Positions 17,188-26,143 of a stretch of 50,058 nucleotides of DNA are shown here, piece after piece. Location: the NCBI RefSeq assembly GCF_008123965.1, contig NZ_VSTH01000149.1, positions 1 to 50,058 of the forward strand, written 5' to 3'. Within the stretch, counting starts at the first letter, position 1. Each line of letters begins with the position of its first letter. This stretch comes from Bradyrhizobium hipponense. GTDB lineage: Bacteria; Pseudomonadota; Alphaproteobacteria; Rhizobiales; Xanthobacteraceae. Made by a program: the position numbers and the translations under genes. The notes under the pieces were generated by a model. It did not search any database. It was not told the DNA's origin and saw only the letters and a program-made list of their open reading frames with translations.

Positions 17188-17484
17188 ATGCCGAGCGAGC
17201 CATCCCAACGTGTCGAGGACAAACTATTCTACAACCGTTATCTTGTTGATTCCGGCCGCGCCCATATCAAGGTGCGGCCGCACACCACGCCATCGTCGCG
17301 GCTCTTGTCGATGCTGAAGGCTTGTCCAGCACGGTGCTACGAGCTCAACGATAAAGGTCATGTTGAGGTGACAGTCGACGGGTGTATGGAGTGCGGCACC
17401 TGCCGGGTGATCTGCGCAGAAAGTGGTGATATCGAGTGGAGCTACCCACGCGGCGGTTTCGGTGTGCTATTCAAGTTTGGTTAA
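17188..17484 (+). CDS. fixX: FixX, ferredoxin-like protein
   Basis: A 98-residue ferredoxin-like partner of FixC. The cysteine cluster CMECGTCRVIC together with the upstream ACPARCYELN carries the iron-sulfur ligands, and the C-terminal SYPRGGFGVLFKFG is typical. The ATG at 17188 has GGAG about ten bases before it; a longer upstream reading overlaps the end of fixC and lacks a ribosome site. It is the last gene of the fixBCX unit. Confidence 0.96.
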   Translation: MPSEPSQRVEDKLFYNRYLVDSGRAHIKVRPHTTPSSRLLSMLKACPARCYELNDKGHVEVTVDGCMECGTCRVICAESGDIEWSYPRGGFGVLFKFG

Positions 17485-18044
17485 AAGTTCGGGTGAGGGT
17501 CTGGCCATGGCAGGCAGGCGCGAACTCGAGATTTCACCCGGGCACATTCAATCGGGGTCCCCATCTTTGCATCTACCGGGCGGGCCCTTGCATGGTGGAA
17601 GCGCAGCTTGCAGTGTCCGCTATAATATGCCCGTAGATAGCCAAAACGAGCGGATCCGAAACAAGCGTGCAACGCATTCGTGAGATTAGGTCGTCCATCT
17701 CGGATCTGGATCGAGGATCCTGGTTTTCTTCCCCAACTGGCCGGTTTCGTCCTCCTTGGAAGGTTCGCGGCGATCCGCCTGCTGCCACCGTCTCGCGACC
17801 CTGCCTATCACCTACCAACGAATGCTGGAAGCAGGACTTCGCGCGGCCGTAGCCACCGACCGACAACATGCGATCGGGCGCCTTGTAGACTAGAAAAGCA
17901 CGAGCGAATCACGAAACTAGCGCTTTCTAACTCCGTCGCGCGGCCGCCGGTTCCGGGTTCGCCAGGCGGGCTGCGCGCATGCAGCACACAAGTTTGCACT
18001 TTCATTTGCCGGTATCGCCGCGATATATCGTCGGCCGGAGAGCA
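17485..18044. other. Intergenic region after fixX
   Basis: About 560 bp. I found no gene, no convincing terminator and no good sigma-54 promoter. A weak GG-N10-GC near 17970 lacks the rest of the consensus. Confidence 0.5.
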
Positions 18045-18575
18045 ATGACGATGGTTCGAGTTCAAAAGAGCAGGGCAGCCGCTAACGCGCGGCGAGCAGA
18101 GGCACGCCGTGAGAGTTCTGTCGACGACATCCAGGCCCGCATAGCCGAACTGAGAAGTTTGCCGCGCGAGAAGCTCGCGGATGCGGTGTTCATGCTCTCG
18201 ATGAACGCAAGACGGCAGCGCGAGTTGATACGCCAGGCGATTGAGAAGCGCGCCGAGGTCGACCTGGACTTTGATCCGCCGGCGAAGGCGGATTTGGCGA
18301 GCTATCTCGCCAATGATGTGGTCTCGACTTTACGCCACCACGTTGCTGACCTTCCGACCTTGCTGGACCTGTTGGTTCAGCGAGCGCCTCACGTCTGCTT
18401 CACCGTCCATCGGGAGGAGGCCGTTTCGCTGCTCGCCGCAATCATTCGCGAACACCGGCTCGAAGGAGTCCTTGAAGGCCTCAGGCTCGCCGGGCTCCTG
18501 AACGAGGCAGCGAAGGATCGCCATGCCGGTATCGGTTCGGAAGCGGATTTGAGAGGAGCTGCCGAGGGCGCGTGA
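18045..18575 (+). CDS. Hypothetical protein, mostly helical
   Basis: A 176-residue protein that I do not recognise. The first 25 residues are rich in Arg, Lys and Ala (MVRVQKSRAAANARRAEARR), which suggests nucleic acid or membrane contact. The remainder is predicted helical and rich in Leu and Ala. There is no signal peptide or membrane segment. GGAG lies five bases before the ATG at 18045, which supports this start over an in-frame ATG at 17979. It lies 560 bp downstream of fixX on the same strand, and no clear promoter was seen. Codon usage looks like the neighbouring functional genes, so I think it is real. Confidence 0.65.
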   Translation: MTMVRVQKSRAAANARRAEARRESSVDDIQARIAELRSLPREKLADAVFMLSMNARRQRELIRQAIEKRAEVDLDFDPPAKADLASYLANDVVSTLRHHVADLPTLLDLLVQRAPHVCFTVHREEAVSLLAAIIREHRLEGVLEGLRLAGLLNEAAKDRHAGIGSEADLRGAAEGA

Positions 18576-19402
18576 GTGTCCAGGCCGCCTTGAGGGACAG
18601 TCCCTGCAGATGGAACGTCCACAGGAAACGGGACGACAGCAAATCTAGGCGCCTGCTTGCGAGGTCAAAACCGCGTCGAATTCGCTGCGCAGTTCCTTTG
18701 TCATCCGTTTAGCGTTGATCGCTGACGCGGAGCCGCTATGCGCGCTCGGTCGCAGTCCCCGGCCACGTCAAGCTCGGGACCTTCGCGTCGAGCACGAGAT
18801 CCGCAGTTCTGAGCTTTCATGTTCAGTTGCAGCGCGCGGTGCGCTGCGCTGGCGGACCATGGAACCGTTCGCTAACAGCCAAGCAAGGGAAATCACTGCA
18901 GGACATGTCGTCCGAGCCGCGGCGATGCGCCAAAGCGGCGAAAGGCGGTCGCTCACCTCAGCTACGCGCTCTGGTGAAATCGACCGTCCGTGTTCCGGTA
19001 GTCGCTGGTTGCGCGCTGGCGGACGGCGGGGGAAGGCCTGGCAAGTACTCCGCGAGCCACTCGGCAATAGCAGACAAGCTCAGTGGCGGTCCGCGGCAAA
19101 CTGGGCAAAAGGGCCTTCTCGGGGGCAGGATCGTCGAGATGAACGATCCGCCGCGCATCTGCTAGACACGCCTTATCCTTGCTCGATATCCAGGGAAACG
19201 CGCCGGAAGTCGCCTCGCCTGTTCGCTCCGTTCGCGAGCCGCACCGGGATTTCGCCGAAGCTCGCGTGCACGAGCACGGCGAAGGCGTGGCCGAAACCCG
19301 CGTGCTGCCGAACAGCGCGTCGCACGCCAATGCCGGCCTGATCGGTTAGTAAGCCCGCTCAAAGACCACGAAGGAGCCTTGCGTGCTGCGGCCAGCCGCA
19401 CT
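18576..19402. other. Region with no supported gene
   Basis: Overlapping open frames exist on both strands, but none has a ribosome site or a recognisable family motif. G+C is ordinary. It is probably decayed sequence between the fix cluster and the convergent DUF155 gene. Confidence 0.45.
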
Positions 19403-20296
19403 TCAATGAGCTGCTGTTATTATCTGAAAGCATTCGATCGCAACTTCCATCGCGATCAGCAGGACTATAACCCACTCAAGACGTAGCGAGCGCCGTGTGT
19501 CCATGATGTCCGTCAGCGCGTTGGCCGTTCCGGAGATGGCCGACAGCTTGCGCTCGAGCATCTCAAGACGCTCCTTTAGTTCGTAATCGTCTTTCAGACG
19601 CGAATAGAGCCGCTCGAGCTCCGGCTTGTCCCAGAGTGCGTCGGGCTTTTCGGCAATGGCGACGCGGCCCGCTACGCGCTGCTGGACCAGGAGCGCATTG
19701 CCGATCAATTGGAGAATGCTCGTGCGGCCCCGCGGCGTCCGGCCGCGCTCGGCGAGTTCGCGTGCAAACGGTTCGATTACGTCGAACACCGCGGCGACAC
19801 GGCGCTCGTCTCGCTCCAGCGCCGTGCTCTTGGCGAGCGTATCGGCGATCAGCAGCAGCCGGTCGTCGGTAAACTTGCTGAGACAAATCCGCCCGCCCGG
19901 CAGAATGACGTCGGCGCCCTGGTCGTTGCAGAGCTGCGCTTGCGCGCTCTCCTCCTCGTAGGAGTTGAATTCACCGATGACCCGAGATTTCAAGGTTTCG
20001 ATCAGAGCGTTTTCCTCCGAGGGCGACAACCCGATGAGCACCACAACGCCATAGCGGAAGATCACGACAAGGCCCGCATGAATGCGGAAAGCGACCGGCG
20101 TCGAGGACACCAGCGTTCCGATTTCGAGAGCCGACGGGTTGATACGATCGCCTAGCATGACTGCGCGAATGCGCAGCATCGAGCCGGTCGCCGTCTTTCC
20201 GGACACGGCAGGCTTACCAGGCGTAAGTTGATCCAGGTTCACTTTAGCATCCGGTTTGGCGCCACTTAGACGCGAGAGGCGTTCGCGCGGGACCAT
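19403..20296 (-). CDS. RMND1/DUF155-family membrane-anchored protein
   Basis: A 297-residue member of the DUF155 family (RMND1, Sif2/Rmd1). Its conserved core is seen in GLVVIFRYGVVVLIGLSPSE near residue 75. A conserved helical region runs through LADTLAKSTALERDE. A single C-terminal hydrophobic segment, WVIVLLIAMEVAIECFQII, would anchor it in the inner membrane. The biochemical role of bacterial members is not settled. The ATG at 20296 is chosen over a TTG one codon earlier. Its 5' end overlaps a short zinc-ribbon-like frame by 53 bp. Confidence 0.85.
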   Translation of the reverse strand: MVPRERLSRLSGAKPDAKVNLDQLTPGKPAVSGKTATGSMLRIRAVMLGDRINPSALEIGTLVSSTPVAFRIHAGLVVIFRYGVVVLIGLSPSEENALIETLKSRVIGEFNSYEEESAQAQLCNDQGADVILPGGRICLSKFTDDRLLLIADTLAKSTALERDERRVAAVFDVIEPFARELAERGRTPRGRTSILQLIGNALLVQQRVAGRVAIAEKPDALWDKPELERLYSRLKDDYELKERLEMLERKLSAISGTANALTDIMDTRRSLRLEWVIVLLIAMEVAIECFQIITAAH

Positions 20297-20414
20297 CAAA
20301 CACGTTCAGAACTTCGTCGCAGACGGTGCAGCGGAATTTGCCGGGCACGTCGCTGAGAGATGATGCTGTAATCCGGCAAATGCCGGCTCCACAGTTCGGA
20401 TGGGTCGTCGCCAT
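20244..20414 (-). CDS. Small zinc-ribbon-like hypothetical protein
   Basis: A 56-residue frame with paired cysteines, HPNCGAGIC and FRCTVCDEVLNVFDG. From memory similar short proteins (CPxC about 20 residues before CxxC-D-x-(V/L)-L-x-x-FDG) are common in Bradyrhizobium, with no known function. Its end overlaps the DUF155 gene start by 53 bp, which makes it less certain. In the family the first pair is usually CxxC, whereas here it is NCGAGIC. Confidence 0.45.
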   Translation of the reverse strand: MATTHPNCGAGICRITASSLSDVPGKFRCTVCDEVLNVFDGPARTPLASKWRQTGC

Positions 20415-20695
20415 TCCCACACTCGTGCGTGCTTGTCGCAAGGCAATCGAACAACCCCGCAAGCTCACGAAGAGAACGAGAGGTCTTCCAATTCGACGAT
20501 CCCGCCGCCAAACATTTGGCTGCGCGGCATGCGCCGTCCTCGAACGAAGTCGAGCAAGATTGATGCCGAACCGGTATCTTTCGCGCCAGCGGCCTCAGGA
20601 TTTCCGATTCAATGGGGGAGCGAGAATGATTGTTCGAAACGGCACAGGTTGAGCAAAGACGGCGGCGCCATGTGTGTTCGATTTCATCCCGAGCA

Positions 20696-20711
20696 TGTCA
20701 GCTACAGAACA
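20696..20711 (+). promoter_or_regulatory. NifA upstream activator site of the CbiM-like gene
   Basis: TGTCAGCTACAGAACA is a perfect TGT-N10-ACA, 66 bp before the sigma-54 promoter at 20778. Confidence 0.78.
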
Positions 20712-20777
20712 CGGCGAATGTTGCGCGCCGCGGAACTTTTCAAAGCGCAATCAGAGACTTAATCGCGGTAGCGGCGC

Positions 20778-20793
20778 TGGCATAGCTGTTGCT
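20778..20793 (+). promoter_or_regulatory. Sigma-54 promoter of the CbiM-like gene
   Basis: TGGCATAGCTGTTGCT keeps GG-N10-GC and a perfect -12 element. It lies 187 bp before the chosen start, so the leader is long. Confidence 0.8.
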
Positions 20794-20979
20794 ATCGAAA
20801 TGTCGCAAAGGCCGAGCGGAGGTGCTGAGTACACACCCAGCCCGAATGGCGAAAACAGGACGGTGATCGGTGGACCGACGGTGGTGAAGGTGAAGGGCCG
20901 TTTCCAACTGTTAGCCACAAGACGGCCCGGCATTCTTGAGCTAAGACCCCGAGTAGAACGACAGGCAGGACTTGCGGCC

Positions 20980-21723
20980 ATGCATATTGAACCGGGAACA
21001 GTAGCAGGCGCCAAGCTCGTATTGAGCTACGCGACAGGCCTTGCGGCGGGCTGCGTCGCCGCCAACCTTGTGGTCGAGACCATGCGCGAGCGGGGCGTCC
21101 TGTCATTCGCCATGCAAGCCATCGCCGCGACTGCGCTTGTGTTCACGTTCCTCGAGATCCTGCCGCACTTTGCGGTCGGGGTCTCCGAGGTGCGCTTCGT
21201 CCCCGGCTCCACGCTGTTCCTGTTGTTCGGGCCGGGGCCAGCTGCCTTTGCTCTTGCGGTCGGCCTCTTGCTGCCAAGCATCCTCTTTGTTTCGGCCGAC
21301 CTGCCGCAATATGGTATGAATGTCACGACGCTTCTGGTGCCGCTGTTTGCGATCCAGGCGCTCGCCAAGCGGCTCATTCCATCCAACACCGCCTATCGCA
21401 ATCTGCAGTACAGTAAGGCGCTTGCCCTCTCGACTGCGTATCAGTCTGGTATCGTTGTCTGCGTCGCGTTTTGGGCGCTCGATGGTGCGGGCTTCGGCGC
21501 CGCCAACCTCTATCACATCGCATGGTTCGCCGTTTCCTACGCACTTGTGGCCCTTGTCCAACTGGAGGGTGATCTGGCTGTGCTGGCGCTCGCGAAACAA
21601 ATTGGGCGGCGTGATTGCGGGCGGAGTTGTCGCCAACCGCATGTAGAAGGCATGTTGCCGTTGATAACAACGATGGCCGTCGGGGCTCCCGTTTTGCTCA
21701 AGCGATGCATACGCTTTCTCTGA
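20980..21723 (+). CDS. CbiM-like cobalt/nickel ECF transporter component, with a frameshifted C-terminus
   Basis: A membrane protein starting MHIEPGTVAGAKLVLSYATG, the CbiM-family N-terminus. There the first residues after Met, including His2, help bind Co2+ or Ni2+ in energy-coupling-factor transporters. Several hydrophobic segments follow. The ATG at 20980 is chosen because this N-terminus must be free; longer frames run back to 20674 through the regulatory sites. Near the end the natural reading IGGVIAGGVVANRM followed by a stop at 21646 is out of frame by one base, at the GGG run 21604-21606. As written, the protein continues for about 25 unrelated residues. The NifA and sigma-54 signals upstream predict induction in nodules, where cobalt (for B12) or nickel (for uptake hydrogenase) is needed. 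Confidence 0.82.
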   Translation: MHIEPGTVAGAKLVLSYATGLAAGCVAANLVVETMRERGVLSFAMQAIAATALVFTFLEILPHFAVGVSEVRFVPGSTLFLLFGPGPAAFALAVGLLLPSILFVSADLPQYGMNVTTLLVPLFAIQALAKRLIPSNTAYRNLQYSKALALSTAYQSGIVVCVAFWALDGAGFGAANLYHIAWFAVSYALVALVQLEGDLAVLALAKQIGRRDCGRSCRQPHVEGMLPLITTMAVGAPVLLKRCIRFL

Positions 21724-22193
21724 TAGCAACCGGCTGCAGCGATCCCGGGCGGCGCGCGCTCGCTGCTATCGGTGGCAGCAAGGCGACCGAGCTTATGCTT
21801 CTTCCGCACAAGGCGACCAGGAAATCATATCTCGCCGACTTGCGGCCGGCCGTCTGCTCCGGCTTGCTCACTAAACAGTGGACGCGCACTACGGAGTTCG
21901 ACCTGCTGGTGCGCGATGCAGCCGAGGCGGACTGCCGCAATGATGTGGCGCAATGGCTGGATGCGGTCAGCGCAGCAGCCTGGTCGCAGAGCATCGCGGG
22001 CGAGGTGGGACGCGAGCGGCGTCTTGCGCTGCTGATCCAGGGGGATTCATCCGTCGAACGAGCTTACCATTGGAACATTAGAACCCTCCTAAGCACAGCT
22101 GCGATGGAGCGCTGTTCGGCGGTTTCCCATGCTCTGCTGCACTTGGCCGGAATGTTCGCAGTTCGACAAAGAAGATCGCCATGCCTGGATTGA
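21705..22193 (+). CDS. Hypothetical protein downstream of the CbiM-like gene
   Basis: About 162 residues, starting at ATG 21705, a start I am not sure of. I do not recognise the family. The middle (FDLLVRDAAEADCRNDVAQW) and the segment ERRLALLIQGDSSVERAYHW have a normal protein composition, and the reading stays open to the overlap with the next gene (ATG at 22181). It may be the third partner of the metal transporter or a separate gene. The last 20 residues are rich in Arg and may be read-through from an earlier frameshift. Confidence 0.45.
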   Translation: MHTLSLIATGCSDPGRRALAAIGGSKATELMLLPHKATRKSYLADLRPAVCSGLLTKQWTRTTEFDLLVRDAAEADCRNDVAQWLDAVSAAAWSQSIAGEVGRERRLALLIQGDSSVERAYHWNIRTLLSTAAMERCSAVSHALLHLAGMFAVRQRRSPCLD

Positions 22194-22702
22194 TCGTGAT
22201 GTTGACCATGCTCGTACTGTGCAGCATCGTGCTGGCCGGCGAGTTGACAGGGCGAGCACAGGTCATCAACACCGACACCCTTGAAGTTCACGGGACTCGC
22301 GTTCGGCTCTGGGGCATCGAGGCGCCGGACAACAGTCAAATGTGCCGAGATATCAAGAGCAATCTATATCGATGTGGCCTCAATGCCGCGAGCGATCTTG
22401 AAGGCTTCATTGCAGAGCGCGAGGTCAGGTGCCTGTCAGTGCTGCAGGATGAGTGTGGACGGACGGTGGCGACCTGTTCAGCCGATGGCATAGATCTCGG
22501 AGAGTGGTTGGTGCGCAACGGTCTCGCGCTCGATTGGACGCAATCTTCCACGGGACCATACCACGCGGCGCAACGTGCGGCCGATCGTGCCGGACTGGGC
22601 TTATGGGCGGGCAGCTTTGCCGTACCTTGGTTGTATCGAGCGTGCATTCGGCTAGGCGGTCAACCAGCAAGCTGTTCGGACGACGCGAATGCACATCCTT
22701 GA
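22181..22702 (+). CDS. Secreted thermonuclease-like (SNase) protein
   Basis: A 173-residue protein with a signal peptide (MPGLIVMLTMLVLCSIVLAG) and a staphylococcal-nuclease-like domain. The family motifs are INTDTLEVHGTRVRLWGIEAPD, which holds the metal-binding Asp and catalytic Arg region, then DECGRTVATCSADGIDLGEW, which holds the second Arg. The end, LYRACIRLGGQPASCSDDANAHP, is seen in rhizobial members of this family. It would hydrolyse nucleic acid outside the cytoplasm, though many members have no proven activity. The motif segment carries GRTVATC where active enzymes have YGR, with Cys-Gly-Arg here instead. It follows the hypothetical gene with a 13-bp overlap. Confidence 0.85.
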   Translation: MPGLIVMLTMLVLCSIVLAGELTGRAQVINTDTLEVHGTRVRLWGIEAPDNSQMCRDIKSNLYRCGLNAASDLEGFIAEREVRCLSVLQDECGRTVATCSADGIDLGEWLVRNGLALDWTQSSTGPYHAAQRAADRAGLGLWAGSFAVPWLYRACIRLGGQPASCSDDANAHP

Positions 22703-24275
22703 CGGGTGTTGCCCACAGCAGAACATGCGGTAATCGGCTCCGCGTGAGGTGACAGTCACGGGCGAGCTGGCGTCGATCGGAGTGAGGCAAGCTTACCACT
22801 GCCGCGGATCTTGAACTCTCGTAAGCGCGAACGTCGCAAGAACAGAGAATCGCGAGCTCCGCAGAGCCCGATCATTCTTGGCGCGGTTTTTTGGAAACCA
22901 TGGACTCGCGGTCCTGCCAAGGCGCCGCCTTTTGAGTTCGAGAGAGGCCGCATTCGCCTCAGAAGAATGACGGGCTCTCCGAGGCCTAAGCAAGACGAGG
23001 GCGTGGCACTGAACAACAATCAGATTCCGCCGTGTAGAGGTTGAGCGAAAAGAAAGAAGGCCAGTGGCGTTCAAGGCACCGCAGGGCAAGGTAGGCAACA
23101 CCAATGCGGGTTGGGATGCAGCTCACCTCCACTCCATGAGACGCTAGCTTTCAGGTTTTGACATGCCAGAGCTCGCAGCTTGATTCCCAGATGCCGTCCT
23201 GCCAAAACTCATATACTCGCACTCAAATCCGACGGACCAAGCAGGTGTGAGCGCTTGCTCAACGACGGCTGCGAGGCTCCCATCGAAACGACGGTAGTCG
23301 AATTGCGGCCTTTGCCGCGGGAAGGCCGCATAAGCTCCTTCCCGGACTTCGCTGCTATTGGCGATATCGGCCGCGATTGCCTTTCAAGTCACGGCTGCTC
23401 CGACATAGGCCAGCGTTTGGCCGGGCGGGTAAGAAGCCTAACACCACACGTGCGGTTTCGGTGACCAAGACGTGTGGACCTGCCTTGCAGGCGCCGATCA
23501 CAACAATGCCACAGAAGGCAATGCAGCTGTTCGTGCGGTTGCTCGCTGACCACTGGCTCGAGATCCGCCGAATAAGCAACACCGCACGCGATGAGCGCAA
23601 CTGCTGCGGCGGACCGAACAAGCGAACAAGAACGTCAATCGCATATTACCTCCCGAACACCACGTGCGCGGCTTCCACAATGAATCGTGATCTGCTGAAG
23701 TCGCAGCGTCGCTCCCACGCTCTCGTGGTGTGCGGACTCTGTGCCGACGAGCGCGACGCAAGCTCCCGGCGTGTTTCGATGGCCGGTGTCCTCTATGCGA
23801 CAAGAGCGGTGATCGTTCAAACAAGCCGCGGGTCTGAGGTCGAACACGAATGTCATGACGCGCCGACACCGCTGGTTGATCACTGCTGTGAACTCCTGCG
23901 AAAGAGATTTGGTGCTCCAGCTTCTTTACAACCACACAAACAAGTTCGCACCGGGAACTCGAGGCGCGGAGCTGAGTCAGAGACCGCAAGATCACCTGAC
24001 TGATCCGAGTCCAAAGAGTTGAACGAACTGGTCGGCCGTCCCTGATCGTGCCGACGCGGGATAGCCGGAAGCAGTGCGGAGCAAACGAACACGATCTGCC
24101 GATCATATCGCTCTGTTATGCATCTTCTCCCCTGCTGCTCCGGAGATCAGGCATCGTATGACTCCGGCAGGCGACTTTCTTGCTCGGCCGCCCAGAGCAC
24201 CAGCGGCATAGCTGGCGTCCATTACTGTTCTATTCGCATTGGCGAACTCGGCAGAGAATTGCTCGCGTTGTTCTG
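22703..24275. other. 1.6-kb region without a confident gene
   Basis: Many overlapping frames on both strands are open, but none shows a family motif, ribosome site or consistent codon pattern. A minus-strand stretch at 23480-23620 reads protein-like (ACKAGPHVLVTETARVVLGF) but cannot be named. I regard the region as decayed island sequence. Confidence 0.4.
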
Positions 24276-24570
24276 GGTGGTGCGATCGTGCCAGACACGA
24301 TCGCCGTGGGAACGCCGATGGGCGGCGGGCGTATCGCCCGCAGCATGGGCTTTCGCATTGCGACACTGAGGGTCGCGGCCAACAGCTCACGGCCTAGAGG
24401 GCCTGCATTGGAGGCGACTTTCCTCGGCCACACTATTACGATTGTCGACGCCGCGCCCGTCGGCGGCGCGCTGGAACGCGGCCAGCTCAATTGTCTATGC
24501 CTGGACAATCACGGCGCCGGTCTCGGCGATCGTTGCGGCGCTGACCTGGTGGGGGTCAACGCCTTGGATG
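24276..24570 (+). pseudogene. C-terminal relic of a PiT-family inorganic phosphate transporter
   Basis: One frame reads GGGRIARSMGFRIATL, matching the PiT motif GGWRIVRTMGxRITxL. Further on, HTITIV fits the STTHTITGA signature, and in another frame ARWNAASSIVYAWTITAPVS followed by AIVAALTWWG is the typical last membrane segments. Two or more frameshifts and a truncated N-terminus make it non-functional. It ends just before the convergent sugE gene. Confidence 0.65.
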
Positions 24571-24576
24571 TTTTCG

Positions 24577-24891
24577 TCAGGACACGAGCTTCAGCCCGAC
24601 AATGCCGGCGACGATCAGTCCGATACTGGCAAAGCGAAACGCTGCGGCCGGCTCTCCGAACAGGATGATGCCGAGTGCTGCGGTGCCGACCGCACCGATG
24701 CCGGTCCAGACTGCATAGGCAGTTCCAATGGGCAGCGTCTTCAGAGCAAGGCCGAGCAGGATCACGCTGCCGGCCATGGCCGCGAGCGTGAGCACGGACG
24801 GAACGAGCTTGGTAAAGCCCTCGGTGTATTTGAGGCCGATTGCCCAGGCGACTTCCAGGAGGCCGGCGACCAACAAAATGCTCCAGGCCAT
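24577..24891 (-). CDS. sugE: SugE/Gdx guanidinium exporter (SMR family)
   Basis: A 104-residue small multidrug resistance protein with four membrane helices, starting MAWSILLVAGLLEVAWAIGLK. Glu13 in LEVAWAIGLK is the conserved proton- and substrate-binding acid, and GTAYAVWTGIGAVGTA is the typical third-helix signature. The SugE/Gdx branch exports guanidinium in exchange for protons as a dual-topology dimer. A guanidine-II riboswitch lies directly upstream, which strongly supports guanidinium as the substrate. A GGAGGG ribosome site precedes the ATG at 24891. Confidence 0.95.
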   Translation of the reverse strand: MAWSILLVAGLLEVAWAIGLKYTEGFTKLVPSVLTLAAMAGSVILLGLALKTLPIGTAYAVWTGIGAVGTAALGIILFGEPAAAFRFASIGLIVAGIVGLKLVS

Positions 24892-24909
24892 GGCGACCCT
24901 CCGTTCATG

Positions 24910-24961
24910 GCAGGGTCGTCCCCGCGGCTGATGTGATGATGAGCTGCAAGGCCGTCCTCGC
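24910..24961 (-). promoter_or_regulatory. Guanidine-II (mini-ykkC) riboswitch upstream of sugE
   Basis: Two six-base-pair hairpins, each capped by an ACGR tetraloop, stand 20 bases apart on the minus strand: GCGAGG-ACGG-CCTTGC (24946-24961) and GCGGGG-ACGA-CCCTGC (24910-24925). This is the full defining pattern of the class. The ribosome site GGAGGG comes six bases after the second hairpin, so guanidine binding most likely frees translation of sugE. Confidence 0.95.
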
Positions 24962-25011
24962 CGGGGCTCGCGATTCGCTTCGATCAGTCAATGGTCAACT
25001 GCTCCCAAACA

Positions 25012-25938
25012 TCAGCATTCCGACCTCAGTGGTTCGGCGAATTCACACGATCGACAAAGCAGAAAGCCGTCCGCTCCGTTCATGCGACTGGCAATCTTGC
25101 AAAAAGTCGCCCCTTCGAAGAGATCCTTGTACCTGTCGCGGAGAAGGTTGCCCAAAACATGTCGTCGCTCAAAATCCATGCAGCAGAAAGTAACATCGCC
25201 GTTTGGGAGAAGAACATTGCGATATTGCCGTTCGTCAGGACATGTCAGTGCTCCAACGATTGGCTGTCGCGCTTCAACCATCTTAAGCTCGCCGCTGCCA
25301 GCCCTGCTGCGCGGCGGACGCGAGCGGACCAGCGCTTCCTCAGGAATTATGTCGACAAGTTCGGGATGAACGTCACCCATGACTATGAAGAGCAGTGATG
25401 AAATGTCGGCATCGACAAGTTGGCGCATCAAATCGACATAGTTGCGCCTGACGAGACCACTATCCATGTGCGTGCCGTCATCAAAAACATGCACCAGGAA
25501 AACGCGGAACTGGAACGCACGCAAGCATCTTAGATCCCGCCCGTTCATTCCTACGAGGGTTGTGAAAACCCGGATTCCATGGCCACACGCGTAGGCATGC
25601 TCAACCATTTCGGTGCAAGCCGGATTGAGCCAAGGCTCCGAATGCCCGGAAAAGCTGATGTCGACAGCTGCTGGTACGCGCGCCAGACATCGCTTAAAAT
25701 CTTGGAGAGAAAGATGCTTCACGTCGGGTATCGCTCTTTGCCGTTTGGCAAACTTGTCCTGCGGGCAATAAGAGCATCCGACGACACAGCCCGTTGTCGT
25801 AGTTATCTCCAGGACCCTGCCGCCAGTGATTGCAGAGCGCAGCTCCTGTAGAGTCATCGCTTCTATATTATCCACTTCCGCGCTCCGCGTTTCGAAGAAA
25901 GAGCTCTTGAGGCCGGACTGTCGATTTGCATCCCTCAT
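25012..25938 (-). CDS. Radical SAM protein with C-terminal SPASM-type cluster domain
   Basis: About 308 residues from the ATG at 25938. The radical SAM cluster motif is C51-x3-C55-x2-C58 (GCVVGCSYCPQ). Downstream are the AdoMet-site-like EPWLN (in SGHSEPWLNP) and further TIM-barrel strands. The C-terminal part, CPDERQYRNVLLPNGDVTFC followed by CMDFERRHVLGNLL and a final CRSCEF, has the Cys spacing of SPASM or twitch domains that bind extra 4Fe-4S clusters. Such enzymes often modify peptides or proteins, but the substrate here is unknown and no precursor peptide is evident beside it. Starts at 25989 (GTG) or 25857 (ATG) are possible. A sigma-54-like promoter lies 180 bp upstream. Confidence 0.85.
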   Translation of the reverse strand: MRDANRQSGLKSSFFETRSAEVDNIEAMTLQELRSAITGGRVLEITTTTGCVVGCSYCPQDKFAKRQRAIPDVKHLSLQDFKRCLARVPAAVDISFSGHSEPWLNPACTEMVEHAYACGHGIRVFTTLVGMNGRDLRCLRAFQFRVFLVHVFDDGTHMDSGLVRRNYVDLMRQLVDADISSLLFIVMGDVHPELVDIIPEEALVRSRPPRSRAGSGELKMVEARQPIVGALTCPDERQYRNVLLPNGDVTFCCMDFERRHVLGNLLRDRYKDLFEGATFCKIASRMNGADGFLLCRSCEFAEPLRSEC

Positions 25939-26117
25939 ACGGTCCGCTCTTGCATCATTCTCGATTCGTCCATCAGCGCGACACGGCACGAAGCGCGGCC
26001 CCGATAGATGAAGAAAGCGCCACGGCTCTTGCCCTTAGCGCCAGTCCAGCAGAATCGGGCAGCTGCCGGAGTGGACATGCATCGATGAGGTTGGTCTAGG
26101 TCTCGTTTATTCCAACA

Positions 26118-26133
26118 AGCATCACTCATGCCA
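26118..26133 (-). promoter_or_regulatory. Possible sigma-54 promoter of the radical SAM gene
   Basis: On the minus strand TGGCATGAGTGATGCT has GG-N10-GC and differs from the consensus in two defined positions. The distance to the ATG at 25938 is 180 bp. Confidence 0.5.
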
Positions 26134-26143
26134 ATGGCAGTAC

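Noticed and set aside
23480..23620. Possible group II intron or RNA element suggested by GTGCGGTTTCGGTGACC
   Set aside because: It does not fold into a domain V hairpin, and no reverse transcriptase sequence is nearby.
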